Below are positions 43,334 to 51,352 of a stretch of 64,000 nucleotides of DNA, one piece after another. This stretch comes from a bacterium (GTDB taxonomy: Bacteria; Vulcanimicrobiota; Vulcanimicrobiia; Vulcanimicrobiales; SCRA01), in NCBI GenBank assembly GCA_004298675.1, contig SCRI01000064.1, forward strand, positions 1-64,000. The letters run 5' to 3'. Under the pieces are notes generated by a model, which was not told the DNA's origin, did not search any database, and saw nothing but the letters and a program-made list of their open reading frames with translations. A program made the position numbers and the translations under genes. Position 1 is the stretch's first letter. The number at the start of each line of letters is the position of its first letter.

Positions 43334-43358
43334 CTCACGCAACGACCTGTTGCGTGAG
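43334..43358 (-). ncRNA. Right-end hairpin, probable 3' part of the TnpB guide RNA
   Basis: CTCACGCAAC / GTTGCGTGAG form a perfect 10-base stem with a 5-base loop, overlapping the last codons and stop of tnpB. In this family the right end is transcribed as the omega/reRNA scaffold and the sequence just beyond the element becomes the guide. Here that would be the bases after TCAA, CGAATCTCTGGTACTG. The RNA itself is inferred, not seen. Confidence 0.6.
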
Positions 43359-44579
43359 CCGAGTTCTCCCCGGCGCTAGCGCACTGCGCGGGTCATCGGA
43401 GTCGGCCACCGCCAGGCCCCTCGCCGCAGGCCGCAACTCGGCCCGTTTCAAGATCACCTTCGCCGCGTTGACGTCGGCGTTCTCAGCATGCTCGCAGACC
43501 ACGCACAGGAACGCCGGTTGGCTGCGGCGATTCTCGCTCGCGACGTGTCCGCAACACGAGCACTCCTGCGAGCTATACTTGGGATCTACGAACACAACCG
43601 TTCTCGCAGCCTCTTCCGCTTTCGAGACGAGCATGTTCGCGAACTGGCTCCAGCCGGCATCGGCGATGGAGCGGTTGAGCCCGGACTTCGCCGCGACGTT
43701 GCGGCCAGGCTGCTCGACGGTGCCCCGTGCCGAGCGCAGCAGGTTCTTGACCGCCAGCCGCTCCAGCGCGATGCCGTCGTAGGCATTGACGAACGCACGC
43801 GAGAGTTGGTGGTGCCAGTCCCGGCGGCTCCAGCGCTGGCGGTCCTTGGCCCGCGCCAGATCCCGATACCGCCGACGCTGACGGACAGAGCGTCTCTTGC
43901 ACCGTGCAATGGCCCGCTGCTTGCGGCGGACCGCGCTCGCCTGTCGACGCTCGATGCGCGCGTGGTCGTAGAGCGCCCCGTCGCTGCTCGCCACGAAAGC
44001 GGCGATCCCGCGATCTAGGCCAACCACCTTACCGGTAGGCGGCAGCGGTTGGGCTTCGCGCTCACATTCGAAGAGCGCATACCAGCGCCCGGCGCCACGC
44101 ACGACCATCGCCCGGCCGTAGGGCAGAACCCGCCGGCCCTTGCGCAGCCGCACGCTCCCAACGCCGGGGACACGCACCTCGCACTGCTCTGCGTCGAAGA
44201 CCAAGGCGCGGTCCCCGTGCGGGAACTCCAGGGTATCCCAACGTCGCCGGCTCTTGTAGCGCGGGTAGCCCGGTACCTCGCCGTGCTTCACCCGCCGAAA
44301 GAAGGCCTGAAAGGCCAACTCCAACCGGTGGAGCACGGCGTCCTCACACTCACGATACACCGCGGCGAGCCGGCCATCGAGACGATGGATCGGGCTCCGC
44401 AGTGCCGTGATCTCGGCGTACTGCTGCTTGGCACTGATCCGGACGCCGCGCCGCCGGTATGCTTCACGACGCTCTTCGAGTAGCGCGTTATAGAGTTCGC
44501 AACAGACGTCGAGCATCCGCTCCAGCGCCTCGACTTGGCGACGCGTGGGGTAGAGTCTGACCCGCTCCATGCGCTTCAC
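43335..44579 (-). CDS. tnpB: RNA-guided endonuclease TnpB
   Basis: The roughly 414-residue TnpB has all catalytic parts. The RuvC acidic residues are in VVGLDRGIAAF, IALERLAVKNL and ENADVNAAKVIL, and the zinc finger is CSCCGH ... CVVCEH. The N-terminus VKRMERVRLYPTRRQVEALE is the usual TnpB opening; GTG 44579 is chosen, with ATG 44570 as alternative. TnpB cuts DNA guided by the right-end RNA and helps maintain the element. The reading frame is intact, unlike the host gene. Confidence 0.92.
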   Translation of the reverse strand: MKRMERVRLYPTRRQVEALERMLDVCCELYNALLEERREAYRRRGVRISAKQQYAEITALRSPIHRLDGRLAAVYRECEDAVLHRLELAFQAFFRRVKHGEVPGYPRYKSRRRWDTLEFPHGDRALVFDAEQCEVRVPGVGSVRLRKGRRVLPYGRAMVVRGAGRWYALFECEREAQPLPPTGKVVGLDRGIAAFVASSDGALYDHARIERRQASAVRRKQRAIARCKRRSVRQRRRYRDLARAKDRQRWSRRDWHHQLSRAFVNAYDGIALERLAVKNLLRSARGTVEQPGRNVAAKSGLNRSIADAGWSQFANMLVSKAEEAARTVVFVDPKYSSQECSCCGHVASENRRSQPAFLCVVCEHAENADVNAAKVILKRAELRPAARGLAVADSDDPRSALAPGRTRLTQQVVA

Positions 44580-44597
44580 GGGCCCAGCATAGCCGGC

Positions 44598-44623
44598 CAG
44601 TGTGCCAGCGTGTCGGCACACTG
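44598..44623 (-). repeat. Left-side hairpin of the TnpB element
   Basis: A perfect 9-base stem CAGTGTGCC (44598-44606) / GGCACACTG (44615-44623) has an 8-base loop, 19 bases before the tnpB start. Subterminal hairpins are the recognition sites of TnpA transposases. The 150 bases further out to the inferred left end have no gene that can be supported. Confidence 0.6.
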
Positions 44624-45006
44624 CCGGAGACAACCGGCGTGCTCGTCGTGGGTTTGGCCGCCGTGTGTCGCAACGGGCTGCGCTCCAGCGTTGCGCCCTG
44701 CCACCAACCGCCGCCGATCGGAATCAGCCTCGGCGGCTCTGCGAGGGGGTCATTTCGCATCACGCTCATTCCTCGGAGCCGCAGATCGCGGCACGCGTGA
44801 CGCGCACGATCGCGTCGCGCTGATCGACGATGGTGGGATCCGGCACACTCTCCGGACGCACGTCACGGGGAGCATAGTAGACCGTTGCCTTCATATCTCC
44901 TTGAGTCGTTCGCTGCGAGCCGCGCCCCACCCCGCCCGCGTGCCTAACTACCCTTGGACTCACGGACGTCTTGCGCAGTTAGAGACCGGTCTATTAGACT
45001 AGCTCT

Positions 45007-45405
45007 ATGCGAACCGTCGGCGCCTGCGAGGCGAGAACCCACTTTGGCCAACTACTCGCGTCGGTGGCCAAGGGCGAGGTCGTCCAGATCACTCGCCACG
45101 GCGAGCCCATCGCAGAGTTGCGGCCGTTAACGAAGCCGGAGCGCGGCTCGATCGCCATGAGATGGCTTCTCGCTAGTACCGTGAGACTCGGTGGCTTGAA
45201 CCTTCGAGACCTCGTTCGAGAGGGGCGCCGCTCCATCAAAGGCACTTACGTTGCTCCGCGTCCATGGCACTTGCAGCGATACGTAGAGGAACAAGTGTTC
45301 CGGTTCAACCCGCGCGAGGACAAAGTCGGTCCGCGTTTCGCTATTGTCACGAAGCGAGCCGATGGCAAGCTGCCGACATATAAGGCACTGATAAACAAAA
45401 CGTGA
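45007..45405 (+). CDS. Chimera: Phd/YefM antitoxin fused to IS1595-type transposase tail
   Basis: Residues 1-75 of this 132-residue protein read like a complete Phd/YefM antitoxin: MRTVGACEARTHFGQLLASV, ITRHGEPIAELRP and LGGLNLRDLVREGRR. From about residue 76 on, IKGTYVAPRPWHLQRYVEEQ, FRFNPRE and TYKALINKT match the C-terminus of ISXO2/IS1595-type transposases. The DDE core is absent. The two parts are joined in frame, presumably by a deletion or insertion event. No PIN toxin gene follows. It overlaps the next gene by 4 bases (GTGA). Confidence 0.8.
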   Translation: MRTVGACEARTHFGQLLASVAKGEVVQITRHGEPIAELRPLTKPERGSIAMRWLLASTVRLGGLNLRDLVREGRRSIKGTYVAPRPWHLQRYVEEQVFRFNPREDKVGPRFAIVTKRADGKLPTYKALINKT

Positions 45406-46163
45406 AAGCAACCAAAAGCGCACGGCTAAAGGTCAAACGGGCCAATAGCCACATTGATACGCTTATCCGCGAGTCCGCGCCCTTGTCCAAAGACTTGTAC
45501 GAGATCGTTAATGGGCCAGGGCGCTCTCTTGTCGTACTCGCCAATCCTGATTGTTTTCGCCTGACCTACAGGCCCAAACAGCCAATCAGCGAGTATTTTC
45601 AACCGATCATCGGTGACGCGGTTAACAACGTGCGTGAAGCGATGGACCTCTGGCTCAACGGTGCGCTGAATGCGCTCGGTAAGGGGCGCAAGTTGCTCCA
45701 TTTTCCTTTCGCGGCTGAATGGAAAGACTTGAGAACCTCCTCCAACTATCCGCCTGTAGAGAAAGCCTTCCCCGACCTTGCACGGTTTATTTTGACAGAT
45801 ATAAAACCGTGCAGGGATACGAACCTCCACTTGTGGGCCGCGACCAGCCTGTGCAACTTAAATAAGCACAACGATTTCATCCCGACCGTTAACGTTGTAA
45901 GCATCAACAACATCAACGTCAGCACCACCGGAGTAACGATGCAAGACTGCGCTGTTGGAGGGGACGCGAACCGCCCAATAGGTATCATCCAGTCCGCCAA
46001 CCCAATCACCATAGAGAACAATTTCAGCGTCTCCGTCGAGATAACGTTTCCCAAAGACGCCGTTTTCGAGTATCAGCCGGTTATTCCAACGCTGCAGAAT
46101 ATGTCTCAGGTCGTCTTGAAAACATTGGACGCGCTGGACGCGTTCATCACCCCATATTTCTAG
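45402..46163 (+). CDS. Hypothetical protein, AT-rich, probable mobile-element passenger
   Basis: The 253-residue protein is not recognised. It contains PIIGDAVNNVREAMDLWLNG and LWAATSLCNLNKHNDFIPTV, an alpha-helical front half, and a beta-rich back half (SVSVEITFPKDAVFEYQPVI). It has no membrane segment or signal. Base composition is clearly lower in G+C than all flanking genes, a sign of transfer. GTG start and TGA stop of the transposase-tail gene overlap, so it looks like a passenger gene once coupled to the IS1595-type transposase. Confidence 0.7.
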   Translation: MKATKSARLKVKRANSHIDTLIRESAPLSKDLYEIVNGPGRSLVVLANPDCFRLTYRPKQPISEYFQPIIGDAVNNVREAMDLWLNGALNALGKGRKLLHFPFAAEWKDLRTSSNYPPVEKAFPDLARFILTDIKPCRDTNLHLWAATSLCNLNKHNDFIPTVNVVSINNINVSTTGVTMQDCAVGGDANRPIGIIQSANPITIENNFSVSVEITFPKDAVFEYQPVIPTLQNMSQVVLKTLDALDAFITPYF

Positions 46164-46297
46164 CGATCCGTTTTCGGATCGCCATTTGGCTTCCCGATCT
46201 TCTCTTTCGGAACGCGAACGGCAATCAATCCCGCGACCACCTGCTTGAGCTGATCGAGCCGGATAAGCGGTTCGGGCGGCTTCTCTGGCTTTGCCAT
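46160..46297 (-). CDS. Small hypothetical protein (45 residues)
   Basis: An open frame encodes MAKPEKPPEPLIRLDQLKQV, then AGLIAVRVPKEKIGKPNGDP and KTDR. It is short, charged and without a clear ribosome site. Its first residues and the VRVPKEKI patch recall the small proteins that sit beside toxin genes, but this was not verified. Its 3' end overlaps the AT-rich gene by 4 bases in opposite orientation. Expression is uncertain. Confidence 0.4.
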   Translation of the reverse strand: MAKPEKPPEPLIRLDQLKQVVAGLIAVRVPKEKIGKPNGDPKTDR

Positions 46298-46337
46298 CGC
46301 CGCCCAGCATAGCACGCCGGCTCTGTCACGGCGTACT

Positions 46338-46436
46338 CTAGATGAATCCGAGCGGCTTGATCTGTTGCGCGTAGCTATGATGCTTGTTGTATACCGCGAA
46401 GCCAGGCCGTAACAGGATGTAGACCGTTGCTTTCAT
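46338..46436 (-). pseudogene. Short relic reading frame beginning MKATVY
   Basis: A 32-codon frame reads MKATVYILLRPGFAVYNKHH then SYAQQIKPLGFI. Its first 22 bases (46419-46440) are identical, apart from one base, to the start of the alcohol dehydrogenase pseudogene (44877-44898). After that the sequences diverge. It may be a second degraded gene start, or a duplication made when the island was assembled. Confidence 0.35.
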
Positions 46437-46450
46437 ATCTACGTCCGATC

Positions 46451-47893
46451 TTACTGATAGTCGACTTCCGTTCGCAGGCCGTCCATCATGTGAATGTCGT
46501 TATGGCAGTGGAGCAGCCACCGCCCCGGCGGTGAGTCTGCGCGGAAGCGCCAGGTCATCGTCCCGCCGTTGGGATCGACGAGCGCGGTATCCTTCGGCAG
46601 CGGGTAGCGCAGCGCGCGCCCGTTCGTCTCGACAACGTCGAAGACGTGACCGTGCAGGTGCATCGGGTGGTGCATATCCGTCTTGTTGGTGAAGCGAACC
46701 TCGACGCGATCGCCGCGCCGCACGACGATCTTCTCCGTGTGCGGCCACACCTTCCCATTCATCGTCCAACGGTCCGAGCCCCATGCGCCTCCGCCCAGCA
46801 CGTACGCTTGCCGTACGCCGGCAGGCTGCGCGCGCGGCTGCGTGCCAACGGCCTGCGCCGCACCGGCCAGCTCGTAGGTGAAGTAGCGCACGCCCACCAG
46901 CGTCTGCGCCACCCCTAGCGGCGTCGCGTTCTCCATGCCCGGGGTGTGCAGGACGAGCGCCTGCTGGAACGCTGTCGGCGCCTCCGAAAGGCCCTGCAGC
47001 AGCCACGCGCCGGGCTTGCTCACTTCGAACCAGGCGTCGTAGCGCTCCGCCACGCCGACGCGCAGCGCCTCCACCTCGACCGGCTGCGGCAGCGGATTGC
47101 CGTCGCTATGCGTCACGCGCAGCGTGTGCCCCGCCAAACGCACGTAGCGCGTCTGCGTGGCGTTGGCGTTGAGGATGCGCAGACGGATCCTCTGCCCAAC
47201 CCGCACCTCGATCGGCTGTGTCTTAGGGTAGCAGGCGCCGTTGATACAGTGTGCCTGGTAAGCCACTTCGTCACCCATTTTGCCGTCGGGGGCCATCGCC
47301 GCCAACTCGGGCGAGCCGAACGGATCGACCATCGGCGCCGTGCTAGTGCCCTTCATCGCGGAGTCGATCGACGCCGGCACGGGGACGTCGTGGAAGACGA
47401 GCGCGATATCCTGATCGGCCGGCTCGTCGTGCGGATCTTCGACGACGATCATCCCGAAGAGCCCTGCCAGCGCCTGAGGAAAGACGTGGCTGTGATACCA
47501 GCGCGTCCCCGCTGGAGCGGGCGTGAATTCGTAGAGGAACTCCGCGCCGTCCGGCACGGGGGCTTGCGTGACGTCGGCTACGCCGTCCATGGCGTTGGGC
47601 AGAATCATGCCGTGCCAGTGCACCGTGCTGGGGCCACCGGAACGATTCACGTAACGCACGCGCAGCCGCTGGCCTTGGCGCACACGCAAGACCGGTCCGG
47701 GGATCGTCCCGTTGAAGGCAAGGCCGCGATACGACACACCGGGGAACGGCGCGAAGAGCAGTGGCGCGGAGGTCAGCGTCACGTCCAGCGTTTCAGCGCC
47801 GGCGGCGCGCGCGGTCAGCGGGCGCAGCGCCGCCGCGCTCAACGCCGTCGTGGTCAATGCGCCACCGGCTGCAAGAAACGCGGCGCGGCGCAC
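46451..47893 (-). CDS. Multicopper oxidase (periplasmic)
   Basis: The 480-residue laccase-like enzyme has an export signal (MRRAAFLAAGGALTTTALSA). The four copper motifs are intact: HWHG (near residue 93), HSHV, HPMHLHGH and HCHNDIHMMDGL. It oxidises metal ions, phenols or a cytochrome and reduces O2 to water. The residue after the type 1 His is Leu rather than Met (DGL), implying a higher-potential type 1 copper. The gene for a cytochrome c ends 2 bases upstream, so the two probably work together. Confidence 0.92.
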   Translation of the reverse strand: MRRAAFLAAGGALTTTALSAAALRPLTARAAGAETLDVTLTSAPLLFAPFPGVSYRGLAFNGTIPGPVLRVRQGQRLRVRYVNRSGGPSTVHWHGMILPNAMDGVADVTQAPVPDGAEFLYEFTPAPAGTRWYHSHVFPQALAGLFGMIVVEDPHDEPADQDIALVFHDVPVPASIDSAMKGTSTAPMVDPFGSPELAAMAPDGKMGDEVAYQAHCINGACYPKTQPIEVRVGQRIRLRILNANATQTRYVRLAGHTLRVTHSDGNPLPQPVEVEALRVGVAERYDAWFEVSKPGAWLLQGLSEAPTAFQQALVLHTPGMENATPLGVAQTLVGVRYFTYELAGAAQAVGTQPRAQPAGVRQAYVLGGGAWGSDRWTMNGKVWPHTEKIVVRRGDRVEVRFTNKTDMHHPMHLHGHVFDVVETNGRALRYPLPKDTALVDPNGGTMTWRFRADSPPGRWLLHCHNDIHMMDGLRTEVDYQ

Positions 47894-47894
47894 G

Positions 47895-48539
47895 CTAGCC
47901 TCCTTGCGCCATGACCGGAACGTCGATCTCTTGGCCGCCGGAGTAGCGTACTTTCACGATCCACGGACCGCCCATGGAGAAGTGTACCTTCGCCGCGAGC
48001 ACGCGGGGGTCGTCCGTCTTCTTCAGCGGAACCCAGGCGCTACCGTGGCCACTCGTGCCCATCTCCATGTAGGCCTGCACCGCAACGTCCGCGGGCGGCG
48101 TGCCGGAGAAGGTCGCGAGCACCGTCGCCTCGTCGCTGGGCTCGGGCGGCACGATCTTGACCACCGGCTTGCCCGTGCCGCCATCGAGCCCCGAAAGGAA
48201 GGCGACGAGATCGGCCACTTGCGCTCTGCTGAAACCGAAGTCGGGCATCGGCGGCTTGGGATGCTCGATCGCGGCGCCGATCTGATCGGGAGTCAGGCGT
48301 TTCTCGATGCCGACCAGCTTGGGCCCGATTCCGCCGCTGAAGCCGGCGCCGTGGCAGCCTTCGCAGCCCGACGACTGCGCGATCTTGGCTCCGGCCGAGG
48401 CATCACCATTGGCGTACGGGTCGGCGGCGGCGTGGGCGTGCGCAACGGCAAGCGCGAGAACGGCTAAGACCGCGAACACGCCCAAGAGCCAGCGAAATCC
48501 TCGTTGCACGATCCTACGATCCTTTCGACGTGGTGGCAT
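47895..48539 (-). CDS. Cytochrome c with C-terminal FixH/YtkA-like domain
   Basis: The 214-residue protein has a signal or anchor (LLGVFAVLAVLALAVAHAHA). A cytochrome c domain follows with heme site CEGCH (about residues 58-62) and a likely Met ligand in PPMPDFGFS. After about residue 105 a beta-sandwich-like domain ends with HFSMGGPWIVKVRYSGGQEI, reminiscent of FixH/YtkA copper-related proteins. It lies between the multicopper oxidase (2 bases) and the heme-porin (26-base overlap) and probably passes electrons between them. Confidence 0.88.
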   Translation of the reverse strand: MPPRRKDRRIVQRGFRWLLGVFAVLAVLALAVAHAHAAADPYANGDASAGAKIAQSSGCEGCHGAGFSGGIGPKLVGIEKRLTPDQIGAAIEHPKPPMPDFGFSRAQVADLVAFLSGLDGGTGKPVVKIVPPEPSDEATVLATFSGTPPADVAVQAYMEMGTSGHGSAWVPLKKTDDPRVLAAKVHFSMGGPWIVKVRYSGGQEIDVPVMAQGG

Positions 48540-49743
48540 TGGGTGAAGCTACCCGGATGCCGTGTGGCCCATCATAGAGATAGCGCCGGCCCCGCAGCCA
48601 CGGCCCAGCGTAACCGAGCAGCACACGGTATTGCGGCTGCATCCCGGGGCCGGCGAGCACTTCGCCCACGAGCTTGATATTCGGCGCCAGACTATGGTCG
48701 ACGTCGAGGACGTACTGCCGGTTGAGCGTATCGCTCGACGCCACGTCGTAGCGCACGAGCACGTGGTTGCGCCAGCCGAAGTCCCGCTGCAGCTCGATCA
48801 TGAATCCGTTGAGCGAGACGCCGAACTCGTCGAGATCGGGACGGGCGTCATAGCCGTGATAGTACATCGTTTGAAGGTGCCACTTAGGGACCTGGTAGGC
48901 GTAGTAGACGCCTTCACGCGTAAACGCATCGCTGCCGGCAAACGTCCCCACCGGGCCCGCGCTGGCCGGTGCGACCGGCCGCGCCGAATAGAGTGGCGCA
49001 AAGCCGCGGATGCCGACCACTCCAAGCGTCCAGGGGACCTCCATGCCGCCGTAGGAGACGTTGAGATCCAGCGCGCGCTGAGCGTCGGCGGGGTTGTAGT
49101 CGAGCGCGCTTTGCAGCGGCCCGCTGCCGGTGAGATATGAGGCGTTGTACATAAACTCGTTCGACATCCCGTTGAAGGCAACGCCCCAGCGGGCGTCATT
49201 CGGGTTGAACGTATTCTGCCCCGTGGTCTGCGTGGCCAGCAGGTAGCTTCCTAGCGACCATGCATGGGCGGGCATGAACGGGAAGGGCGTGTGAAACTTC
49301 CCCACCTGCAGCGAATTGACGCCGTGCAGCAGCCCGTTCCACGACAGCCACAACTGATCCGTGTCGCCGATCTGGCCACCGTCGATCACGTGCTGCTCGT
49401 TGTAAAAGGTCAAATTCTTCCCAGCGAATCCGCCCGTGAGCAGCGAGAGATCGGAGACTTGCGTCTGCCCCGGCGTGCTCTGGTTGGCCAAATACGACTG
49501 CACGAGCACGCGCACCGACGTCGGCAAAGCTTGACGCTGCAAGTGCCAGTTGAGAACCTGGAAATTCGACATCATGACCATCATGCCGTAGCGGGTCATG
49601 GCCGGGTAGACGGTGTGGCAGGTCTCGCACGAGATACCCTGTCCGTTGGCAAAAACCGGAATCGCCTGGGCCATGCGCGGCAGGCCGAGCAGGGCGGCCA
49701 CAAAGGCCGTCGTGCGCAGCGCACGCGCAAGCTGGATTGGCAT
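48514..49743 (-). CDS. Outer-membrane beta-barrel protein with N-terminal c-type heme site
   Basis: The roughly 409-residue protein has signal LRTTAFVAALLGLPRMAQA and then IPVFANGQGISCETCHTVYP, a single CxxCH heme motif just after cleavage. A long run of alternating strands rich in Tyr, Gly and Asn ends in residues that could form a barrel (SLQVGKFHTPFPFMPAHAWS). It looks like a porin-like electron conduit. ATG 49743 is preceded by GGGGAG at 8 bases; the frame opens earlier at 49830 but without a leader. Confidence 0.85.
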   Translation of the reverse strand: MPIQLARALRTTAFVAALLGLPRMAQAIPVFANGQGISCETCHTVYPAMTRYGMMVMMSNFQVLNWHLQRQALPTSVRVLVQSYLANQSTPGQTQVSDLSLLTGGFAGKNLTFYNEQHVIDGGQIGDTDQLWLSWNGLLHGVNSLQVGKFHTPFPFMPAHAWSLGSYLLATQTTGQNTFNPNDARWGVAFNGMSNEFMYNASYLTGSGPLQSALDYNPADAQRALDLNVSYGGMEVPWTLGVVGIRGFAPLYSARPVAPASAGPVGTFAGSDAFTREGVYYAYQVPKWHLQTMYYHGYDARPDLDEFGVSLNGFMIELQRDFGWRNHVLVRYDVASSDTLNRQYVLDVDHSLAPNIKLVGEVLAGPGMQPQYRVLLGYAGPWLRGRRYLYDGPHGIRVASPNATTSKGS

Positions 49744-49783
49744 GGAGCATACTCCCCGGGAGCGGCGTAGGTGTGTTGCTGAA

Positions 49784-50335
49784 CTACGCTGCCATTGGAG
49801 GAGGACGCTTGAAGCGGCGCACACCGGCACATTCGGTCAGTAGACGCGCGCGCGTGACCGCGGAGCGCGGAACCGGCACGCATGCGGCGCCCGCGCACCG
49901 CGCGAGATAACGCGCACCGAGAGCCTCCGCGCAGCGCTCCACGAGACCAAAGAGGAGCGTGAGGGCGGTCGCCAGCAGGAGCGCGACGAGCGCTTGAACC
50001 ACGCAGCCCACGTAATCGGCGCGATTGTGCTCGAACGCTTCGAGCAAGATGAAGCCGCCGACTTGCAGCGCCCCGAGCTTGTACCACACGCGCCAGAGCG
50101 CCTGGGCCGGCCACGCCAGCGGCAGTTCCCTGCCCCGGCCGAGCATCACGCAGGCGACGTACAACACGGCGCCGCCGATCAAGAGTGCGAGCACCGCATC
50201 CAGAGCCGGGACGAAGTACGCGTGCCGCCCATCGGTCAGCGCACGATGCTCGACGACATACGAAACCGCATGCCCGAGCAGCGTACCGCTCGCCGCTACG
50301 ACCACAAACCAAGCGAGCCGGAGGATCGCCGTCAT
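49784..50335 (-). CDS. Hypothetical inner-membrane protein
   Basis: The 183-residue protein has four predicted membrane helices (near residues 5-25, 43-65, 88-105 and 112-135) and a basic C-terminal tail with several cysteines. No family was recognised. GHAVSYVVEHRALTDGRHAY and LLEAFEHNRADYVGC contain histidines at membrane edges. It is the first gene of the multicopper oxidase/cytochrome/porin cluster, 40 bases upstream of the porin gene, and may be a membrane partner. Start ATG 50335; an in-frame TTG lies two codons before. Confidence 0.75.
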   Translation of the reverse strand: MTAILRLAWFVVVAASGTLLGHAVSYVVEHRALTDGRHAYFVPALDAVLALLIGGAVLYVACVMLGRGRELPLAWPAQALWRVWYKLGALQVGGFILLEAFEHNRADYVGCVVQALVALLLATALTLLFGLVERCAEALGARYLARCAGAACVPVPRSAVTRARLLTECAGVRRFKRPPPMAA

Positions 50336-50482
50336 TGCCAAGGTGTTTCGCGAACGCGGCGGCGCCCCCTACGCAAGAGGGGTATTCTTTTGGCTCTTCT
50401 AATGGAGATGCTAGGCATACCTGACTAACGAGGGAGGCGCGTTTGGCAGGCTGCGCTCCGTTCGTTAGAGGAATGACGACCC

Positions 50483-51352
50483 ATGCATAATCCCAATGTC
50501 CCCGAGACGCTGCACGGCTGGAGCATCCTGCACCGCTTGTATACCTTCGACCGGCGAGGCTGGGCGGCGCTCGCGCCAGAGCGGCAGAGCGCGATTCAGA
50601 GCGAGACGTTGCGCGCCCTCGGGCAGTTGGAGGGCGGCGAGCGGCACGATCTCGCGCTGTGTCAGGTGCTCGGCGGCAAGGGCGATCTGATGTTCATCCA
50701 CTACGCACGGGACTTCGAAGCCCTGGCGGAGGCGGAGATGATCTTCAGCGGGCTGGAGCTCAACGACTACCTGCAGCCGCGCGATTCGTACGTTTCCGTG
50801 CTGGAAGTTGGCCGCCATCGCGCCACCGCGCGCATCCACGAGGAGTTGCACGACCGCGGGCTGGAGGCAAACTCGGCCGAATGGATCGGCGCCTTCGATC
50901 AGGCGCTGGCCGAGGAAGAGGCCACGGTTTCAGCACGGCTGTGGGCGCAGATCCCACGCCGGCGCTTCTGGTGCTTCTACCCGATGAGCAAGAAGCGTGA
51001 CGACACGTGGAATTGGTACGCGCTACCGTTCGAAGAGCGTTGCCGGCTGATGGCGGCGCACGGCGCCGGCGCGAAGGCCTATCACGGCCTGGCCACCCAG
51101 GTGATCTCCAGCTCCACCGGCTTCGACGACTGGGAGTGGGGCGTCGACCTCTTCTCCGACGATCCGATCGTGCTCAAGAAGCTCATCTACGAGCTGCGCT
51201 TCGACGAAGTGAGCTCGCACTACGCGGAGTTCGGATCGTTCATGACCGGCCTGCGCTTCTCGCCGGCGCAGTTGCCGGAGTTTCTATCCGGGCGCGCGGT
51301 GCCGCGTCTGCTCGAGGTCAAGGAGCCCGAACTGGCGGCAGCGGCGCGCTAG
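50483..51352 (+). CDS. hemQ: Coproheme decarboxylase HemQ (chlorite dismutase family)
   Basis: The 289-residue protein completes heme b by peroxide-dependent decarboxylation of coproheme in the coproporphyrin-dependent pathway. Visible are FWCFYPMSKKRDDTWNWYAL, whose Tyr is the catalytic residue, the proximal His in LMAAHGAGAKAYHG, and STGFDDWEWGVDLFSDDP. Length is slightly above the usual 250 because of an N-terminal extension. It is the first gene of the mevalonate operon and overlaps mvaD by one base (TAGTG). The functional link could be heme O/A and other prenylated products. Confidence 0.92.
   Translation: MHNPNVPETLHGWSILHRLYTFDRRGWAALAPERQSAIQSETLRALGQLEGGERHDLALCQVLGGKGDLMFIHYARDFEALAEAEMIFSGLELNDYLQPRDSYVSVLEVGRHRATARIHEELHDRGLEANSAEWIGAFDQALAEEEATVSARLWAQIPRRRFWCFYPMSKKRDDTWNWYALPFEERCRLMAAHGAGAKAYHGLATQVISSSTGFDDWEWGVDLFSDDPIVLKKLIYELRFDEVSSHYAEFGSFMTGLRFSPAQLPEFLSGRAVPRLLEVKEPELAAAAR

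Larger units (their letters stand above)
43323..44774 (-). mobile_element. IS200/IS605-group element with TnpB only (IS1341-like)
   Basis: The element is bounded by the two halves of the alcohol dehydrogenase codons ICGS / LWYCRG. It contains tnpB but no TnpA gene. At the right end a perfect 10-base hairpin is followed by GGCGTGCTCAA. TCAA is the right cleavage tetranucleotide of IS608, which fits a right boundary near 43323. A second hairpin (44598-44623) precedes tnpB at the left side. The left boundary (about 44774) is inferred from the host gene. With no TnpA it would move only in trans. Confidence 0.82.
43064..44894 (-). pseudogene. Zinc-type alcohol dehydrogenase gene, split by a TnpB element and internally deleted
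   Basis: Three pieces of one MDR alcohol dehydrogenase can be read on the minus strand. The N-terminus is MKATVYYAPRDVRPESVPDP to RAAICGS (44894 to about 44775). Then, after the mobile element, LWYCRGITQRKAGIHPGYEF and GDQVRALRRGDAVVA follow (43318 to about 43205). In another frame comes the C-terminus EGRVEPAPVLDLVLPLDAVA to AIKAVLRP (ending at 43064). The first join fits the family motif ICGSDLWYYRG exactly. The second join lacks the whole nucleotide-binding domain. The gene is therefore non-functional. Confidence 0.88.

Noticed and set aside
42010-43338. A 442-codon minus-strand frame
   Set aside because: Only its first 50 or so codons correspond to a real gene remnant (alcohol dehydrogenase). 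The remainder is antisense to the EgtB-like gene, so it was used only as pseudogene evidence.
45858-46310. A 150-codon minus-strand frame across the end of the orphan gene
   Set aside because: It is antisense to the AT-rich gene for most of its length and has no similarity. Only the 45-codon frame in another phase at 46160-46297 was kept, at low confidence.
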